From Rossellomorea aquimaris (lineage in GTDB: Bacteria; Bacillota; Bacilli; Bacillales; Bacillaceae_B), in contig NZ_JAIVAT010000007.1 in NCBI RefSeq assembly GCF_020172085.1, positions 434,001 through 498,000 of the forward strand: DNA of 64,000 nt. Reading direction: 5' to 3'. This document shows, piece after piece, positions 15,476 through 23,870 of the stretch. The stretch's first letter is position 1. The number at the start of each line of letters is the position of its first letter. A program made the position numbers and the translations under genes. Under the pieces are notes generated by a model. That model made no database searches. It had not been told where the DNA came from and saw only the letters and a list, made by a program, of their open reading frames with translations.

Positions 15476-15925
15476 ATGGACAATCAATCGTTTAGAGACG
15501 TTCTAGATGCATTTTTACAAGCTTGGGAGAAATCATCACTCACAGAATTGGAGAGATTTATTTCTACTGAGTATGAAGCGCGGGAAGTCAGGGATGGAGA
15601 GATGGAGGCATTCGGATACGCGGAATCAATCGAAGGCTGGAGGCAAGGATTTGAGTTTGTGAAAGGGAAGGGTGCAGCATGGGAGATCCGGGAAGTGGCG
15701 GTCATACCCATGAAAGAAGATGAGGTCATGGCTGTCTTGTTTGCCACCATCTTACTCGATAGTAAACCGATGGAAACCGGCAACCTATTCTTCGATACCT
15801 TCAAGAATGTAGATTACAATTGGAAGCTAGTTAGAAGTTACATCGAGACGGGAGTTGAGAGAGGACTTGTTAGAGGATCTGCTAGAGGATCTGCTAGAGG
15901 GACGGACCTCAAATTGGACTTGTGA
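15476..15925 (+). CDS. NTF2/SnoaL-like protein with a repeat-derived C-terminus
   Basis: A 149-residue soluble protein. Residues 1-125 look like an NTF2/SnoaL-type cone fold (FRDVLDAFLQAWEKSSLTELERFIS at the start, closing with NVDYNWKLVRSYI), a fold shared by small-molecule isomerases and stress proteins; no catalytic residues are evident. Residues from about 128 (RGLVRGSARGSARGTDLKLDL) are not part of that fold. They are translated from a 12-base direct repeat (AGAGGATCTGCT twice) and the left arm of a GAGGGACGGACCTC hairpin, so the original C-terminus has probably been replaced or extended by repeat DNA. The start follows TTTAGGAGG. Confidence 0.65.
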   Translation: MDNQSFRDVLDAFLQAWEKSSLTELERFISTEYEAREVRDGEMEAFGYAESIEGWRQGFEFVKGKGAAWEIREVAVIPMKEDEVMAVLFATILLDSKPMETGNLFFDTFKNVDYNWKLVRSYIETGVERGLVRGSARGSARGTDLKLDL

Positions 15926-15963
15926 GAGTTCGTTCGCTTGGAGTTTGGAGGTCCGTCCCTCTT
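15896..15963 (+). repeat. GGGACGGACC hairpin element 1
   Basis: GAGGGACGGACCTC at 15897-15910 and its exact reverse complement at 15948-15961, separated by 37 bases. The left arm is inside the coding region of the preceding gene. It can fold as a terminator-like hairpin with a weak T-run. Related hairpins: 21843-21907, 23691-23734 and 23823-23855. Confidence 0.8.
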
Positions 15964-15971
15964 AATAGGGT

Positions 15972-16070
15972 AATTCGCCGATAAATTTGAAATATCGCCG
16001 ATAAAATGAAAATTTCGCCGTTATATTGTGGATTTCGCCGATAAAATCCGAATTTCGCTGATAAATGGAT
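15972..16070 (+). repeat. 20-bp-lattice array, CGCCGATAA family, copy a
   Basis: Five units with CGCCG/CGCTG at 15976, 15996, 16016, 16036 and 16056, exactly 20 bases apart. Consensus TTTCGCCGATAAAAT plus about 5 variable bases. The same family recurs at 28616-28834 and 33486-33585, always in the same orientation. Confidence 0.85.
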
Positions 16071-16338
16071 GTGCAGGTGGCTAATACACTGTCAAAGGCT
16101 GGAAGAATCCAGTATTTACGTTATTAAGTTATCGAATTTTTACTTAAAGATGCATTTTAACTGAGGGAAACGGTGAAAAAGTCGTGAGTGATGTCCTAAG
16201 TACAGGGAGATCTATTACGATTTATAGAAAAAATCATCAACTGAAGGCTGAAGCACACTCCGGCTTTTTTTATTTGAGTTATAAGACAGGGTTTGGAATA
16301 ATGAATAGTGAGAAAACTCGAAAAAACGGAGGTCCCAT
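16071..16338. other. Intergenic region without clear genes
   Basis: AT-rich sequence between the 20-bp array and the PP-loop gene. It holds a weak hairpin near 16245-16275 followed by seven T (AAGGCTGAAG against CTCCGGCTT, with mismatches) and the ribosome binding site ACGGAGG at about 16326. I see no coding sequence. Confidence 0.5.
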
Positions 16339-17022
16339 ATGAAAACAGTCATCGCCTACAGTGGTGGAAAAGATTCCACCCTGGCATTATATAAAATTCA
16401 GCAAAATCCCGATTATGAGGTGGATTCACTTCTTGTCACACTCACGGAAGGCTTCGACCGTGTATCGATTCACGGTGTCCGCTATGAAATGTTAAAGCAG
16501 CAGTCGAAGGCCCTTGGCATTCCGCTCAGGGAAGTATGGATTCCGCAAGATTGCCCGAATGAGGTGTACCAGGAACGGATGGGAAAGGCGGTCTCCGGCA
16601 TGCTTGATGACGGAATCACTCATATGATCTTCGGGGATATTCATCTCGAGGATGTGAAGGCGTATCGGCAAGAGATGCTTGAAGGAACGGGGATTACACC
16701 GGTCTTTCCTATTTGGGGTCGACCTGTCCAAGAACTGGGACGTGAATTTATCGAACTTGGGTTCAAAACCGTTCTTACCTGCGTCGATCTGGAGCAGCTG
16801 GATCGATCCTTCGCGGGAAGAGTATATGATGAGGATTTTCTAACAGATTATCCTGAAAGCTGCGATGTTTGCGGAGAAAATGGCGAATTTCACACGTTTG
16901 TGTTTGACGGACCGAATTTTGAATGTCCGATTCCGTACGAGCTGGGAGAGGAGCGGGTGACACCGGATTATCTGACAAATAAAGATCGGTTTTTATATAG
17001 GGATGTTGTGCCGATTAAGTGA
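16339..17022 (+). CDS. PP-loop ATP pyrophosphatase, Dph6-like
   Basis: A 227-residue cytosolic protein. The PP-loop SGGKDSTLAL (residues 8-17) binds ATP and activates a carbonyl or carboxyl as an adenylate. EGFDRVSIHGVR and FGDIHLEDVKAYRQ are conserved in the family of archaeal/eukaryal diphthine-ammonia ligase. Bacteria lack diphthamide, so the true substrate here is unknown. The CDVCGENGEFHTFVFDGP motif (about 175-192) is the other family hallmark. The start follows ACGGAGG. Single gene, converging on germination operon 1. Confidence 0.75.
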   Translation: MKTVIAYSGGKDSTLALYKIQQNPDYEVDSLLVTLTEGFDRVSIHGVRYEMLKQQSKALGIPLREVWIPQDCPNEVYQERMGKAVSGMLDDGITHMIFGDIHLEDVKAYRQEMLEGTGITPVFPIWGRPVQELGREFIELGFKTVLTCVDLEQLDRSFAGRVYDEDFLTDYPESCDVCGENGEFHTFVFDGPNFECPIPYELGEERVTPDYLTNKDRFLYRDVVPIK

Positions 17023-17049
17023 TCAAACTCTATACGAATGATTGAATGT

Positions 17050-17080
17050 AAAAACGGCCAAAGGAAATTTGGCCGCTTTC
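17050..17080 (-). terminator. Terminator of germination operon 1
   Basis: Stem CGGCCAAA / TTTGGCCG with a 5-base loop. On the minus strand it is followed by TTTTTA, closing the operon; on the plus strand only a weak T-run follows. Confidence 0.8.
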
Positions 17081-17083
17081 CAT

Positions 17084-18178
17084 CTACTGGAGATTTTGAG
17101 TCTCAATAATATCAACGCGGACCTTTGGTTTAAAGACCACTTGTTGGTAATCTTGTTTCCACGTATCAGGATTCCAGGATTCATGATCGTTTGTAGAGAA
17201 ATATTTTGCGACGCCTAAAGCATCACTATTGGCTTTAAGTAATAAGTCAGTAAGCTCTTTCGTTTTTTTGGTCAGTTCTTTTGAAGCAATCGTATTGAGT
17301 GTTTTGATCGTTTTATTGGTTTTGTTTTCATAGTAACTTATGATCCTCACTTTAAAGTCAGCAGCAATCGTGCATATCACTTTTTCATCTTCTTTTGTTA
17401 CTTCTATATTGGTCCTTGCTTTTTCAATGCCAATGACTAAAGGCTGGCTTAACCTATCTGATTCGATGCTTAGCTTCGTCCCCCTCTTAATATCATTTCG
17501 TAATAGTAAGAGCAGTGAGGTTTGACCGGTGGAGAGGGTGTGCCCGCTGAACCGATCTCCATTGAATAAAGCAGAACCCGCAAGCTTCAGGTTGTCCCCC
17601 TTATCTTTTTTAATATAAGGAATGATGACATCCTTTGTGTCGTCTGATATTTCATTCCAAGCTGTAAACACCGTATGTTCAGGAATATAGCCATCCTTGA
17701 CACAACCGGTCAACAGGTTATCAATCTGAAATACGATAGGGCTATCTTGAATATCCAAAGAGAGAATATCGCTCCCCAATCCCTCACTTATCAGAATTCG
17801 AGAGGAAATATACGCATGGGTGGAGCGAATAATCGGTTCAACTATGGGAGTCAGTCCTTTTGTCTTGGCCAGATCTTCCCCCATAATCAGAATAAACGCT
17901 TTCCCCACGTCCAAATTGCCGGATACTTTATTTTGAAAATCCGTTTCGATTTCCGATACGGTTTTACTTTCAGATATGTAAAATTCATCCTTCACGTCGA
18001 GGTTCCCTGCACCAGAACTGCGAACATTAATCGCCCTTACTGTTCCGAGGATGTCATCGGACTCTTCTGCTACGTCAAAGCTAGCGCCGTTCACAAGACG
18101 ATTGTCTTTTAACTGATTTTGGTCCCAGCACCCTGACAGTAAGAACATCGCAATGAACAAAATGGGAATCTTTTTCAA
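17084..18178 (-). CDS. Ger(x)C germinant-receptor lipoprotein, operon 1
   Basis: A 364-residue lipoprotein, the C subunit of a GerA-type spore germinant receptor. It starts with TTG at 18178, 8 bases after AAAGGAGGT, and overlaps the B gene stop. The lipobox LLSGC (residues 14-18) predicts lipidation at Cys18. The usual family phrase WDQNQLKDNRLVNGASFD follows. C subunits sit on the outer face of the inner spore membrane and are needed for receptor function. It is the last gene of the A-B-C operon. Confidence 0.9.
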   Translation of the reverse strand: MKKIPILFIAMFLLSGCWDQNQLKDNRLVNGASFDVAEESDDILGTVRAINVRSSGAGNLDVKDEFYISESKTVSEIETDFQNKVSGNLDVGKAFILIMGEDLAKTKGLTPIVEPIIRSTHAYISSRILISEGLGSDILSLDIQDSPIVFQIDNLLTGCVKDGYIPEHTVFTAWNEISDDTKDVIIPYIKKDKGDNLKLAGSALFNGDRFSGHTLSTGQTSLLLLLRNDIKRGTKLSIESDRLSQPLVIGIEKARTNIEVTKEDEKVICTIAADFKVRIISYYENKTNKTIKTLNTIASKELTKKTKELTDLLLKANSDALGVAKYFSTNDHESWNPDTWKQDYQQVVFKPKVRVDIIETQNLQ

Positions 18179-19269
18179 GAGGATACCTCCTTTCCGTGCT
18201 TTTTAAATAGGAATGAAAGTAATAGCAACAGGCCTGGAATGGTGAATACGACACCATAGCTTAAGTATTCTAAGGTAAGTGAATACAGCTTTTGGGAAGC
18301 TGGATCTTTTTTTGCAATGGTAAATAGAACGAAAACCAATGCGCTATTCATAATGACCAGGTGTTGAGGTTTCCCTTTATAGAATGTGAGACTTTTACCG
18401 CCTAAATGTATAAAGATGACGATCGATACTGCCAGGGGCACAATCCAGATGGATACAAAGAGCATGTCAAGACGGTCAATCATTTGAAAATGGAGTGGAC
18501 GCAAAAAATAGATAACCGGGTATTTGATTTTATCCAAGGCCGATTCGCTGAAAATCAATATGCAGAGCATCACAAAATAGGAGGTCAACCCTGTTACGAA
18601 GACATTGGCCCATGTGACCACTTTTAAAAACGTGGTTCCCTTCTTGGAGGCAAGTGGATATAAAAACAGGATGATTTCAAATCCTAATACGGATAGCAGA
18701 CAATCTTTACCTCCGAGAATAATGTTCTTCATGCCACTGCTCCCCAGAGGAAGAATATGATGGAGGTCCATAGGCAAAGAAAACGAAAAAAAGGAGAACC
18801 CGAATTTAGCCACAATGAGAAGGGATATGAGCACAAAGAACCTGGCGATGATCCGGATGTCACTAATGGCTAAATAGGTACAAGTCAGCATCATGACTAG
18901 CCCCAGGACCCAATAAGGAGTGTCTAATAACAGATGTTCTTTGATGATGGTTGAAAACTGTAATAAGACAAATGCCGCGGCCAGGATAAAATAAACAAAG
19001 ATAATGATATTGATAAAAGTCCCCGTCATTTTTCCAAGTAAAAATGTGGAGATTTCGGAGTAGGTCAATTGGGGAAATCGCCTTAATAACAGCCAAATGA
19101 TGACTAAAAATAACTGGATCACCAATCCTGCCAAAAGGACTGACATCCACCCGTCTCCTTTACTGGTCGCTTGCAACACATTTGGCAATGTCAGAATGCC
19201 GAATCCGACTTGGGTTTGAACCATAAGAAAGAAAATTTGCACGTTCGTTAGGGATTCTGTCTTTGACAT
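18175..19269 (-). CDS. GerB-type germinant-receptor permease subunit, operon 1
   Basis: A 364-residue, ten-helix protein of the APC superfamily (endospore germination permease), the B subunit that contributes to germinant recognition. I place the start at the ATG of MSKTESLTNVQIFFLM (19269). The longer open frame would overlap the A gene by over 100 bases. The ribosome site (AAGGAAAG) is 13 bases away, so a GTG or TTG a few codons upstream is possible. VQTQVGFGILTLPNVL is the family signature. It lies between A and C in one operon. Confidence 0.85.
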   Translation of the reverse strand: MSKTESLTNVQIFFLMVQTQVGFGILTLPNVLQATSKGDGWMSVLLAGLVIQLFLVIIWLLLRRFPQLTYSEISTFLLGKMTGTFINIIIFVYFILAAAFVLLQFSTIIKEHLLLDTPYWVLGLVMMLTCTYLAISDIRIIARFFVLISLLIVAKFGFSFFSFSLPMDLHHILPLGSSGMKNIILGGKDCLLSVLGFEIILFLYPLASKKGTTFLKVVTWANVFVTGLTSYFVMLCILIFSESALDKIKYPVIYFLRPLHFQMIDRLDMLFVSIWIVPLAVSIVIFIHLGGKSLTFYKGKPQHLVIMNSALVFVLFTIAKKDPASQKLYSLTLEYLSYGVVFTIPGLLLLLSFLFKKHGKEVSS

Positions 19270-19301
19270 GGGCAATTCCACACTTTCCTTATCTAAATTT
19301 C

Positions 19302-20708
19302 CTACGTTTGTTTTAAGGAGTGATTTTTCTTCTTGGTTTTGATGATGGAATCTTTCAGTCCCCTTAAATGTAATGGTGCAACTGGCTGCAGGTAAGGCTT
19401 TCCGAACGACTCCAATCGGCATAAATGGATCAATACGACGGTAAGGGCGAGAACAATTCCTAAGAAACCAAACGTATTGGCGGCTAGCATGATCGGAAAA
19501 GCCATAATTCTGGCACCTGTTCCCATTTCATTGACAGGTGCTACGAAAGAGGCAATGGCCGTAAGTGCGATGACGACAATCATCGTGTTGGAAACAAAAC
19601 CGGCTTCTACGATGGCCGTTCCGATGACTAACCCGCCGACGATCCCAATTGTTTGGGCGATTGGCGAAGGAAGACGAATGGCGGCTTCCTTCAACAGCTC
19701 GAGGACAAGCTGCATCGCCATGGCTTCAAATAATGGAGGAAGCGGCACGTAGGCAATTTGAATCCTGATCGCATACAGAATCCAAAGAGGCAGAACTTCT
19801 GAATGAAAGGATACGACCGCAATATAGATGGCAGGTAAACAAAGTGCCACTAAAAAGCTGAAAATCCGGATTAGTCTGAAGAAAGATCCAATCAGCCACC
19901 TGCTATTATAATCATCAGGTGATTGATAAAAACTAAAAAAGTCGATCGGGGAGATGAGGACGTTAGGATTTCCATCGACTATGATAACGGATTTCCCTTC
20001 CAATAAATAGGCGGATGCCCGATCAGGCCTTTCTGTTGTCAGTAGTTGTGGGAAAAGGGAATAACGATTATCCTCGATTAATTCTTCTAGCTCCCCGGTT
20101 GATTGGATTTCTCCTACATCTATGCTGTCCATTCTTTGAAATAAGACGTTTAAAGGATCATGCTCCACCAATTCCTCAATATACACAATCGATGCTTTTG
20201 TATTGGTTTTAGATCCGAGAGTGTAACTTTTTATTTGGAAGCTGGGATCTTTCACTCTTTTTCTGAGCAAGAAGATATTCTTGTTCATATTTTCTGTAAA
20301 TCCATCATGGGCCCCTGTGATGGTATGCTCGTTTTGAGGCTCTTGGATGGCTCTTTCATTATCTGCACCAACAGGTATCAAAAGAGCGGTAGGGTCATCT
20401 TCTGCAACGAGAGCACAGCTTCCTTGGAGTAGACTTTTCACTGTGGATTCTAAATCGCTTGTCCTGCTATATTCTGCGCTATTAATGACCGTTTCCGGGA
20501 TTGTTTCTGCCTGGGAGTTCAGGAGCGGCTCGATAATATTTCGTTCTATTAAGTTTTTATCCACTAAAGAATCAATATAAATGAGTTGGCAAGGGGTATT
20601 CAGAAAGGTTAAATCCCTGATCTTAAAATCTTCAGCCTCATAGACGGCGGCTTTTATTGCTTCGATATTTTCTTTCATGATCGTTGATAGTTTGTCTGAA
20701 GAACTCAT
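19302..20708 (-). CDS. GerA-type germinant-receptor subunit, operon 1
   Basis: A 468-residue A subunit. It has a soluble N-terminal domain (residues 1-255, ending LLTTERPDRASAYLLEGKSVIIVDGNPNVLISP) and five or so membrane helices (about 275-430). Receptors assemble from A, B and C and respond to amino acids, sugars or nucleosides; recent work treats GerA-A as forming a ligand-gated ion channel. FFSFYQSPDDYNSR and RLPSPIAQTIGIVGGLVIG are family motifs. It is the first gene of operon 1. Specificity cannot be read from sequence. Confidence 0.9.
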   Translation of the reverse strand: MSSSDKLSTIMKENIEAIKAAVYEAEDFKIRDLTFLNTPCQLIYIDSLVDKNLIERNIIEPLLNSQAETIPETVINSAEYSRTSDLESTVKSLLQGSCALVAEDDPTALLIPVGADNERAIQEPQNEHTITGAHDGFTENMNKNIFLLRKRVKDPSFQIKSYTLGSKTNTKASIVYIEELVEHDPLNVLFQRMDSIDVGEIQSTGELEELIEDNRYSLFPQLLTTERPDRASAYLLEGKSVIIVDGNPNVLISPIDFFSFYQSPDDYNSRWLIGSFFRLIRIFSFLVALCLPAIYIAVVSFHSEVLPLWILYAIRIQIAYVPLPPLFEAMAMQLVLELLKEAAIRLPSPIAQTIGIVGGLVIGTAIVEAGFVSNTMIVVIALTAIASFVAPVNEMGTGARIMAFPIMLAANTFGFLGIVLALTVVLIHLCRLESFGKPYLQPVAPLHLRGLKDSIIKTKKKNHSLKQT

Positions 20709-20944
20709 TCATGGCTCACCCGCCGTTCAGTTAGTGTTTCTTTTATGGTTGCCTGAAATGGTGTTTTTATGTTCGATAGTTGGAAAAGGCAGAGGGGTAA
20801 ATGCGATCGTAATAGGACAATTTTTTATCAGAATATAATGGAAACGTGTAATATGGGAGGTGTAGGTTTCAATAAGACAATTGATTTACATATCCGGAAA
20901 TGAATGATAGAAGTTGATTACACAACCTACTAGGAGGGAATCAC

Positions 20945-21808
20945 ATGAAATTACATCACATCACGATTAAAGGGGACGGACCTTTAAACGAAGACGCGTT
21001 GATTATGAATGAGAAGCTATCATTATTCGGAGTCGCAGACGGTGTATCTTCTTTAGTGCCGTTCATTTTAGAAGAGAACCTGACGGGTGGGTATATGGCT
21101 TCCCACATGGTAAAAGAACATATGGAGTCCAGTGATTTGGATAATCAGTCATTGCTTCAAATTTTAACGAAGAGTAATGAATGTTTACATAACAAAATGA
21201 GGGAATATGGAATCGAGCTCAAGAATAAAGATGATCTTTGGGGGACCGCCGTTGCTGTGGTTCGGTTAGTGGAGAACGGGATCGAGTTCATCCAAACAGG
21301 GGACTGCATGATCCTCGCCGTGTATGAGAGCGGAGAGGTCCGTCCCTTAACAAGACTTCAGGTCGAGCACTTGGAAGAGTATGCAATTGAAATATGGAGG
21401 GAGTGCATCCGAAGGGGATTCAGGACCAGGGATGACATCATACCTCACGTGAAAGAACAGTTAATCGCCAACCGAAAGAAGAGTAATACGGTAGAAGGGT
21501 ATGGTGTTTTGAATGGGGAAGAGGAAGCTGTGGACTATTTCGAATACGGAAAGATCAATAAGGTGGGCGTTACCCATCTAATCCTGATGACGGACGGACT
21601 GTTCCTGCCGGCGGAATCAATTCCAGAAGGAGAATCCTACTGGGAACACACAGCCGAAAGCGTCCTCCAAAAAGGAATCAAGCAATATGCCCAAGACCTC
21701 ATCAACCTAGAAGAAACAGACCCCCAATGCATCACCTACCCACGATTCAAAAAAAGCGACGACAAAGCCGGCATCGTGCTGGAGTTTGATAGAGGGACGG
21801 ACCTATGA
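20945..21808 (+). CDS. PP2C-family (PPM) protein phosphatase-like protein
   Basis: A 287-residue protein with PPM motifs in order: GPLNEDA (10-17), FGVADGVSS (28-36, metal Asp), WGTAVAVVRL, FIQTGDCMIL (120-129), LILMTDGLF (about 223-231) and DDKAGIVL near the end. These bind two metals and hydrolyse phospho-Ser/Thr; Bacillus members act in stress signalling and sporulation. The start follows TAGGAGG. The last codons (EFDRGTDL) come from a GAGGGACGGACCT repeat word, and similar words lie at 20971-20983 and inverted at 21336-21347 inside the gene. Two further hairpin arms follow directly. Confidence 0.75.
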   Translation: MKLHHITIKGDGPLNEDALIMNEKLSLFGVADGVSSLVPFILEENLTGGYMASHMVKEHMESSDLDNQSLLQILTKSNECLHNKMREYGIELKNKDDLWGTAVAVVRLVENGIEFIQTGDCMILAVYESGEVRPLTRLQVEHLEEYAIEIWRECIRRGFRTRDDIIPHVKEQLIANRKKSNTVEGYGVLNGEEEAVDYFEYGKINKVGVTHLILMTDGLFLPAESIPEGESYWEHTAESVLQKGIKQYAQDLINLEETDPQCITYPRFKKSDDKAGIVLEFDRGTDL

Positions 21809-21841
21809 AGTAAGGTTTGGAACAATGGATAGGGTGTATAG

Positions 21842-21908
21842 AGAGGGACGGACCTCCACACAGGCTTGAGTGTATGAGTATTTGATGCGAATGGAGGTCC
21901 GTCCCTCA
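21842..21908 (+). repeat. GGGACGGACC hairpin element 2
   Basis: GAGGGACGGACCTC at 21843-21856 and its exact reverse complement at 21894-21907, extended by one more base pair (A/T side). A solo copy, AGAGGGACGGACCT at 21791-21804, ends the upstream gene. The long loop of 37 bases equals the loop length of element 1, but its sequence differs. Confidence 0.8.
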
Positions 21909-21921
21909 ATGTGTCACAAAA

Positions 21922-21939
21922 TATACACGCAGGGGTATA
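21922..21939. promoter_or_regulatory. CsoR/CstR-like operator
   Basis: TATAC-N8-GTATA with a central G-run (ATACACGCAGGGGTAT), resembling the operators of CsoR-family persulfide or copper sensors. It abuts the -35 box at 21940 of a gene encoding a CoA-disulfide reductase/rhodanese, a typical CstR target. No CstR gene is in the window. Confidence 0.5.
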
Positions 21940-21967
21940 TTGATTTCCAGAAAAAGAGTCATATAAT
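21940..21967 (+). promoter_or_regulatory. Sigma-A promoter of the CoADR-rhodanese gene
   Basis: TTGATT at 21940, 16-base spacer and perfect TATAAT at 21962, 75 bases before the start codon. Confidence 0.7.
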
Positions 21968-22041
21968 AAAAGTGTAAGGAATACTTATTGGATGATTTGT
22001 GAAACACTTAACAAACTTTATTCGGAAAGAGGGAAAGGGTC

Positions 22042-23685
22042 ATGAAGAAGAAAATCGTGATTGTGGGTGGAGTTGCCGGGGGAGCCACTGCAGCAGCAAG
22101 GCTTCGCCGTTTAAGTGAGGAAAATGAGATCATCATGGTGGAAAAAGGAGAATACATTTCTTTCGCTAATTGCGGGCTACCGTATTATATCGGGGAGGTC
22201 ATTACGAACAGAGAGGCACTATTGGTTCAAACTGTGGAGGGGATGTCCAAGAAGTTCAATTTGGATATTCGAAACCTTAGTGAGGTAGTGGAGATCCACC
22301 GTGACCGTAAGACCGTTTCAATTAAGAAAGTGGAAACGGGAGAGATGTATGAAGAAAGCTACGATAAACTAATCCTCTCTCCCGGTGCGCGTCCAATTGT
22401 TCCACCACTAGAAGGTCTAGAGGAAGCAAAAAATGTCTTCACTCTACGCAACGTCCCTGATACAGACCGAATCAAAGCATGGGTCGATGAAACGAAACCG
22501 GAAGAAGCGGTGATCATCGGCGGAGGATTCATCGGCCTTGAAATGGCTGAAAACCTGCATCATCGGGGAGTCAACGTGACGGTGGTGGAGCTAGGGAACC
22601 AGGTGATGGCACCGATTGATTATGAAATGGCAGCGATTGTCCACCGTGAACTGAAGAATGCCGATGTGGATTTGTACTTAAATGATGGAGTGAAAGCCTT
22701 TAAAGATAACGGACGTACCATCGTCCTTCAAAGCGGAAAGGAATTACACAGTGACCTGACCATTCTGTCCATCGGGGTCAGACCTGAAAATGAACTTGCC
22801 GGGAAAGCGGGACTTACACTTGGTGAACGCGGAGGGATTGTGGTTAATTCCCATCTTCAAACCGATGACCCTGACATCTACGCTATCGGGGATGCGATTG
22901 AAGTGAAGGATTATATACAGGGAGTTCCTGCGATGATTCCACTTGCCTGGCCCGCGAATCGTCAAGGACGCCTAGCTGCAGATCATATCAATGGAAAAGA
23001 TGCAGAGTATAAAGGCAGTCTCGGAACATCCGTTGCTAAAGTCTTCGATTTGACCGTGGCGGCAACAGGTAATAATGAAAAAGTATTGAATCGCCTTGGA
23101 GTAGAATATGAAGCGGTGCACATTCATCCAAACTCCAATGCAACGTACTATCCAGGAGGAAGTCAGCTTTCTCTAAAATTACTATTCCATCCTGAAACAG
23201 GTGAGATATTCGGTGCCCAGGCTGTCGGATACAAGGGAGTCGAGAAACGGATCGACGTCATTGCAACGGCCATCAAAGGGAAGTTGAAGGTATGGGACTT
23301 GGCCGATCTTGAGCTTGCCTATGCCCCTCCTTATTCATCTGCCAAAGACCCAGTCAACATGGCAGGGTATGTAGCAGGAAATGTTGTCGATGGTGAACTG
23401 AGCGTTGTGCATCATCACGAGATTGATGACATCGTTAAAAAAGGCGGGTATCTCCTGGACGTGAGGGAGCCGGAAGAAAGAGAGTGTGGCTTCATCATGG
23501 GATCTGTTAATATTCCACTCGGACAGCTGCGGGACAGGTTGGATGAACTCCCTGAACAGCAGCACATCTACATCAACTGCCAAGTAGGATTAAGAGGATA
23601 CCTTGCAACCAAAATCCTCACCAACAACGGATTCCAAGCCAGCAACCTGAGTGGCGGCTACAAAACATATGTATTGGGAAAATAA
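22042..23685 (+). CDS. CoA-disulfide reductase fused to a rhodanese domain
   Basis: A 547-residue flavoenzyme. Residues 1-440 are the pyridine-nucleotide-disulfide reductase part: FAD GxGxxG-like IVGGVAGGATAAARLRR, the active-site Cys44 in YISFANCGLPYYIG, and NAD(P) motif IIGGGFIGLEMAEN. Residues about 455-547 are a rhodanese domain with the catalytic Cys in NCQVGLRG (near 513). Such CoADR-RHD enzymes reduce CoA disulfide or CoA persulfide and handle sulfane sulfur. Low-thiol Bacillus use CoA and bacillithiol in place of glutathione. A CstR-like operator upstream fits sulfur-stress control. It neighbours ahpCF. Confidence 0.9.
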   Translation: MKKKIVIVGGVAGGATAAARLRRLSEENEIIMVEKGEYISFANCGLPYYIGEVITNREALLVQTVEGMSKKFNLDIRNLSEVVEIHRDRKTVSIKKVETGEMYEESYDKLILSPGARPIVPPLEGLEEAKNVFTLRNVPDTDRIKAWVDETKPEEAVIIGGGFIGLEMAENLHHRGVNVTVVELGNQVMAPIDYEMAAIVHRELKNADVDLYLNDGVKAFKDNGRTIVLQSGKELHSDLTILSIGVRPENELAGKAGLTLGERGGIVVNSHLQTDDPDIYAIGDAIEVKDYIQGVPAMIPLAWPANRQGRLAADHINGKDAEYKGSLGTSVAKVFDLTVAATGNNEKVLNRLGVEYEAVHIHPNSNATYYPGGSQLSLKLLFHPETGEIFGAQAVGYKGVEKRIDVIATAIKGKLKVWDLADLELAYAPPYSSAKDPVNMAGYVAGNVVDGELSVVHHHEIDDIVKKGGYLLDVREPEERECGFIMGSVNIPLGQLRDRLDELPEQQHIYINCQVGLRGYLATKILTNNGFQASNLSGGYKTYVLGK

Positions 23686-23690
23686 AATCG

Positions 23691-23734
23691 GAGGGACGGA
23701 CCTTCTGTTTCGGTGAAACAGAGGTCCGTCCCTC
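23691..23734 (+). terminator. GGGACGGACC hairpin element 3, terminator-like
   Basis: Nearly perfect 20-bp stem: GAGGGACGGACCT plus CTGTTTC pairs with GAAACAG plus AGGTCCGTCCCTC around GGT. It starts 5 bases after the CoADR stop, followed by TCTCTTT. The repeat word has apparently been co-opted as the terminator. Confidence 0.75.
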
Positions 23735-23822
23735 TCTCTTTAATAGTAAATAATATAATAGATATGTTAAAATTTAGGTGGTTAATAGTGTAATACAGGA
23801 ATAAGAATCCCGAAAACAGAAA

Positions 23823-23855
23823 GAGGTCCGTCCCTCAAAACGAGGGACGGACCTC
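23823..23855 (-). repeat. GGGACGGACC hairpin element 4
   Basis: GAGGTCCGTCCCTC and GAGGGACGGACCTC with the 5-base loop AAAAC, a perfect 14-bp stem. It lies 15 bases from the ahpF stop on the minus strand and is followed there by TTTC, so it may terminate ahpCF. Confidence 0.8.
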
Positions 23856-23870
23856 CATAATCCATTCATC

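Noticed and set aside
20709-20944. Sigma-G promoter before germination operon 1
   Set aside because: Only weak matches (CATAAAA with no GHATR at 17-18 bases) were seen.
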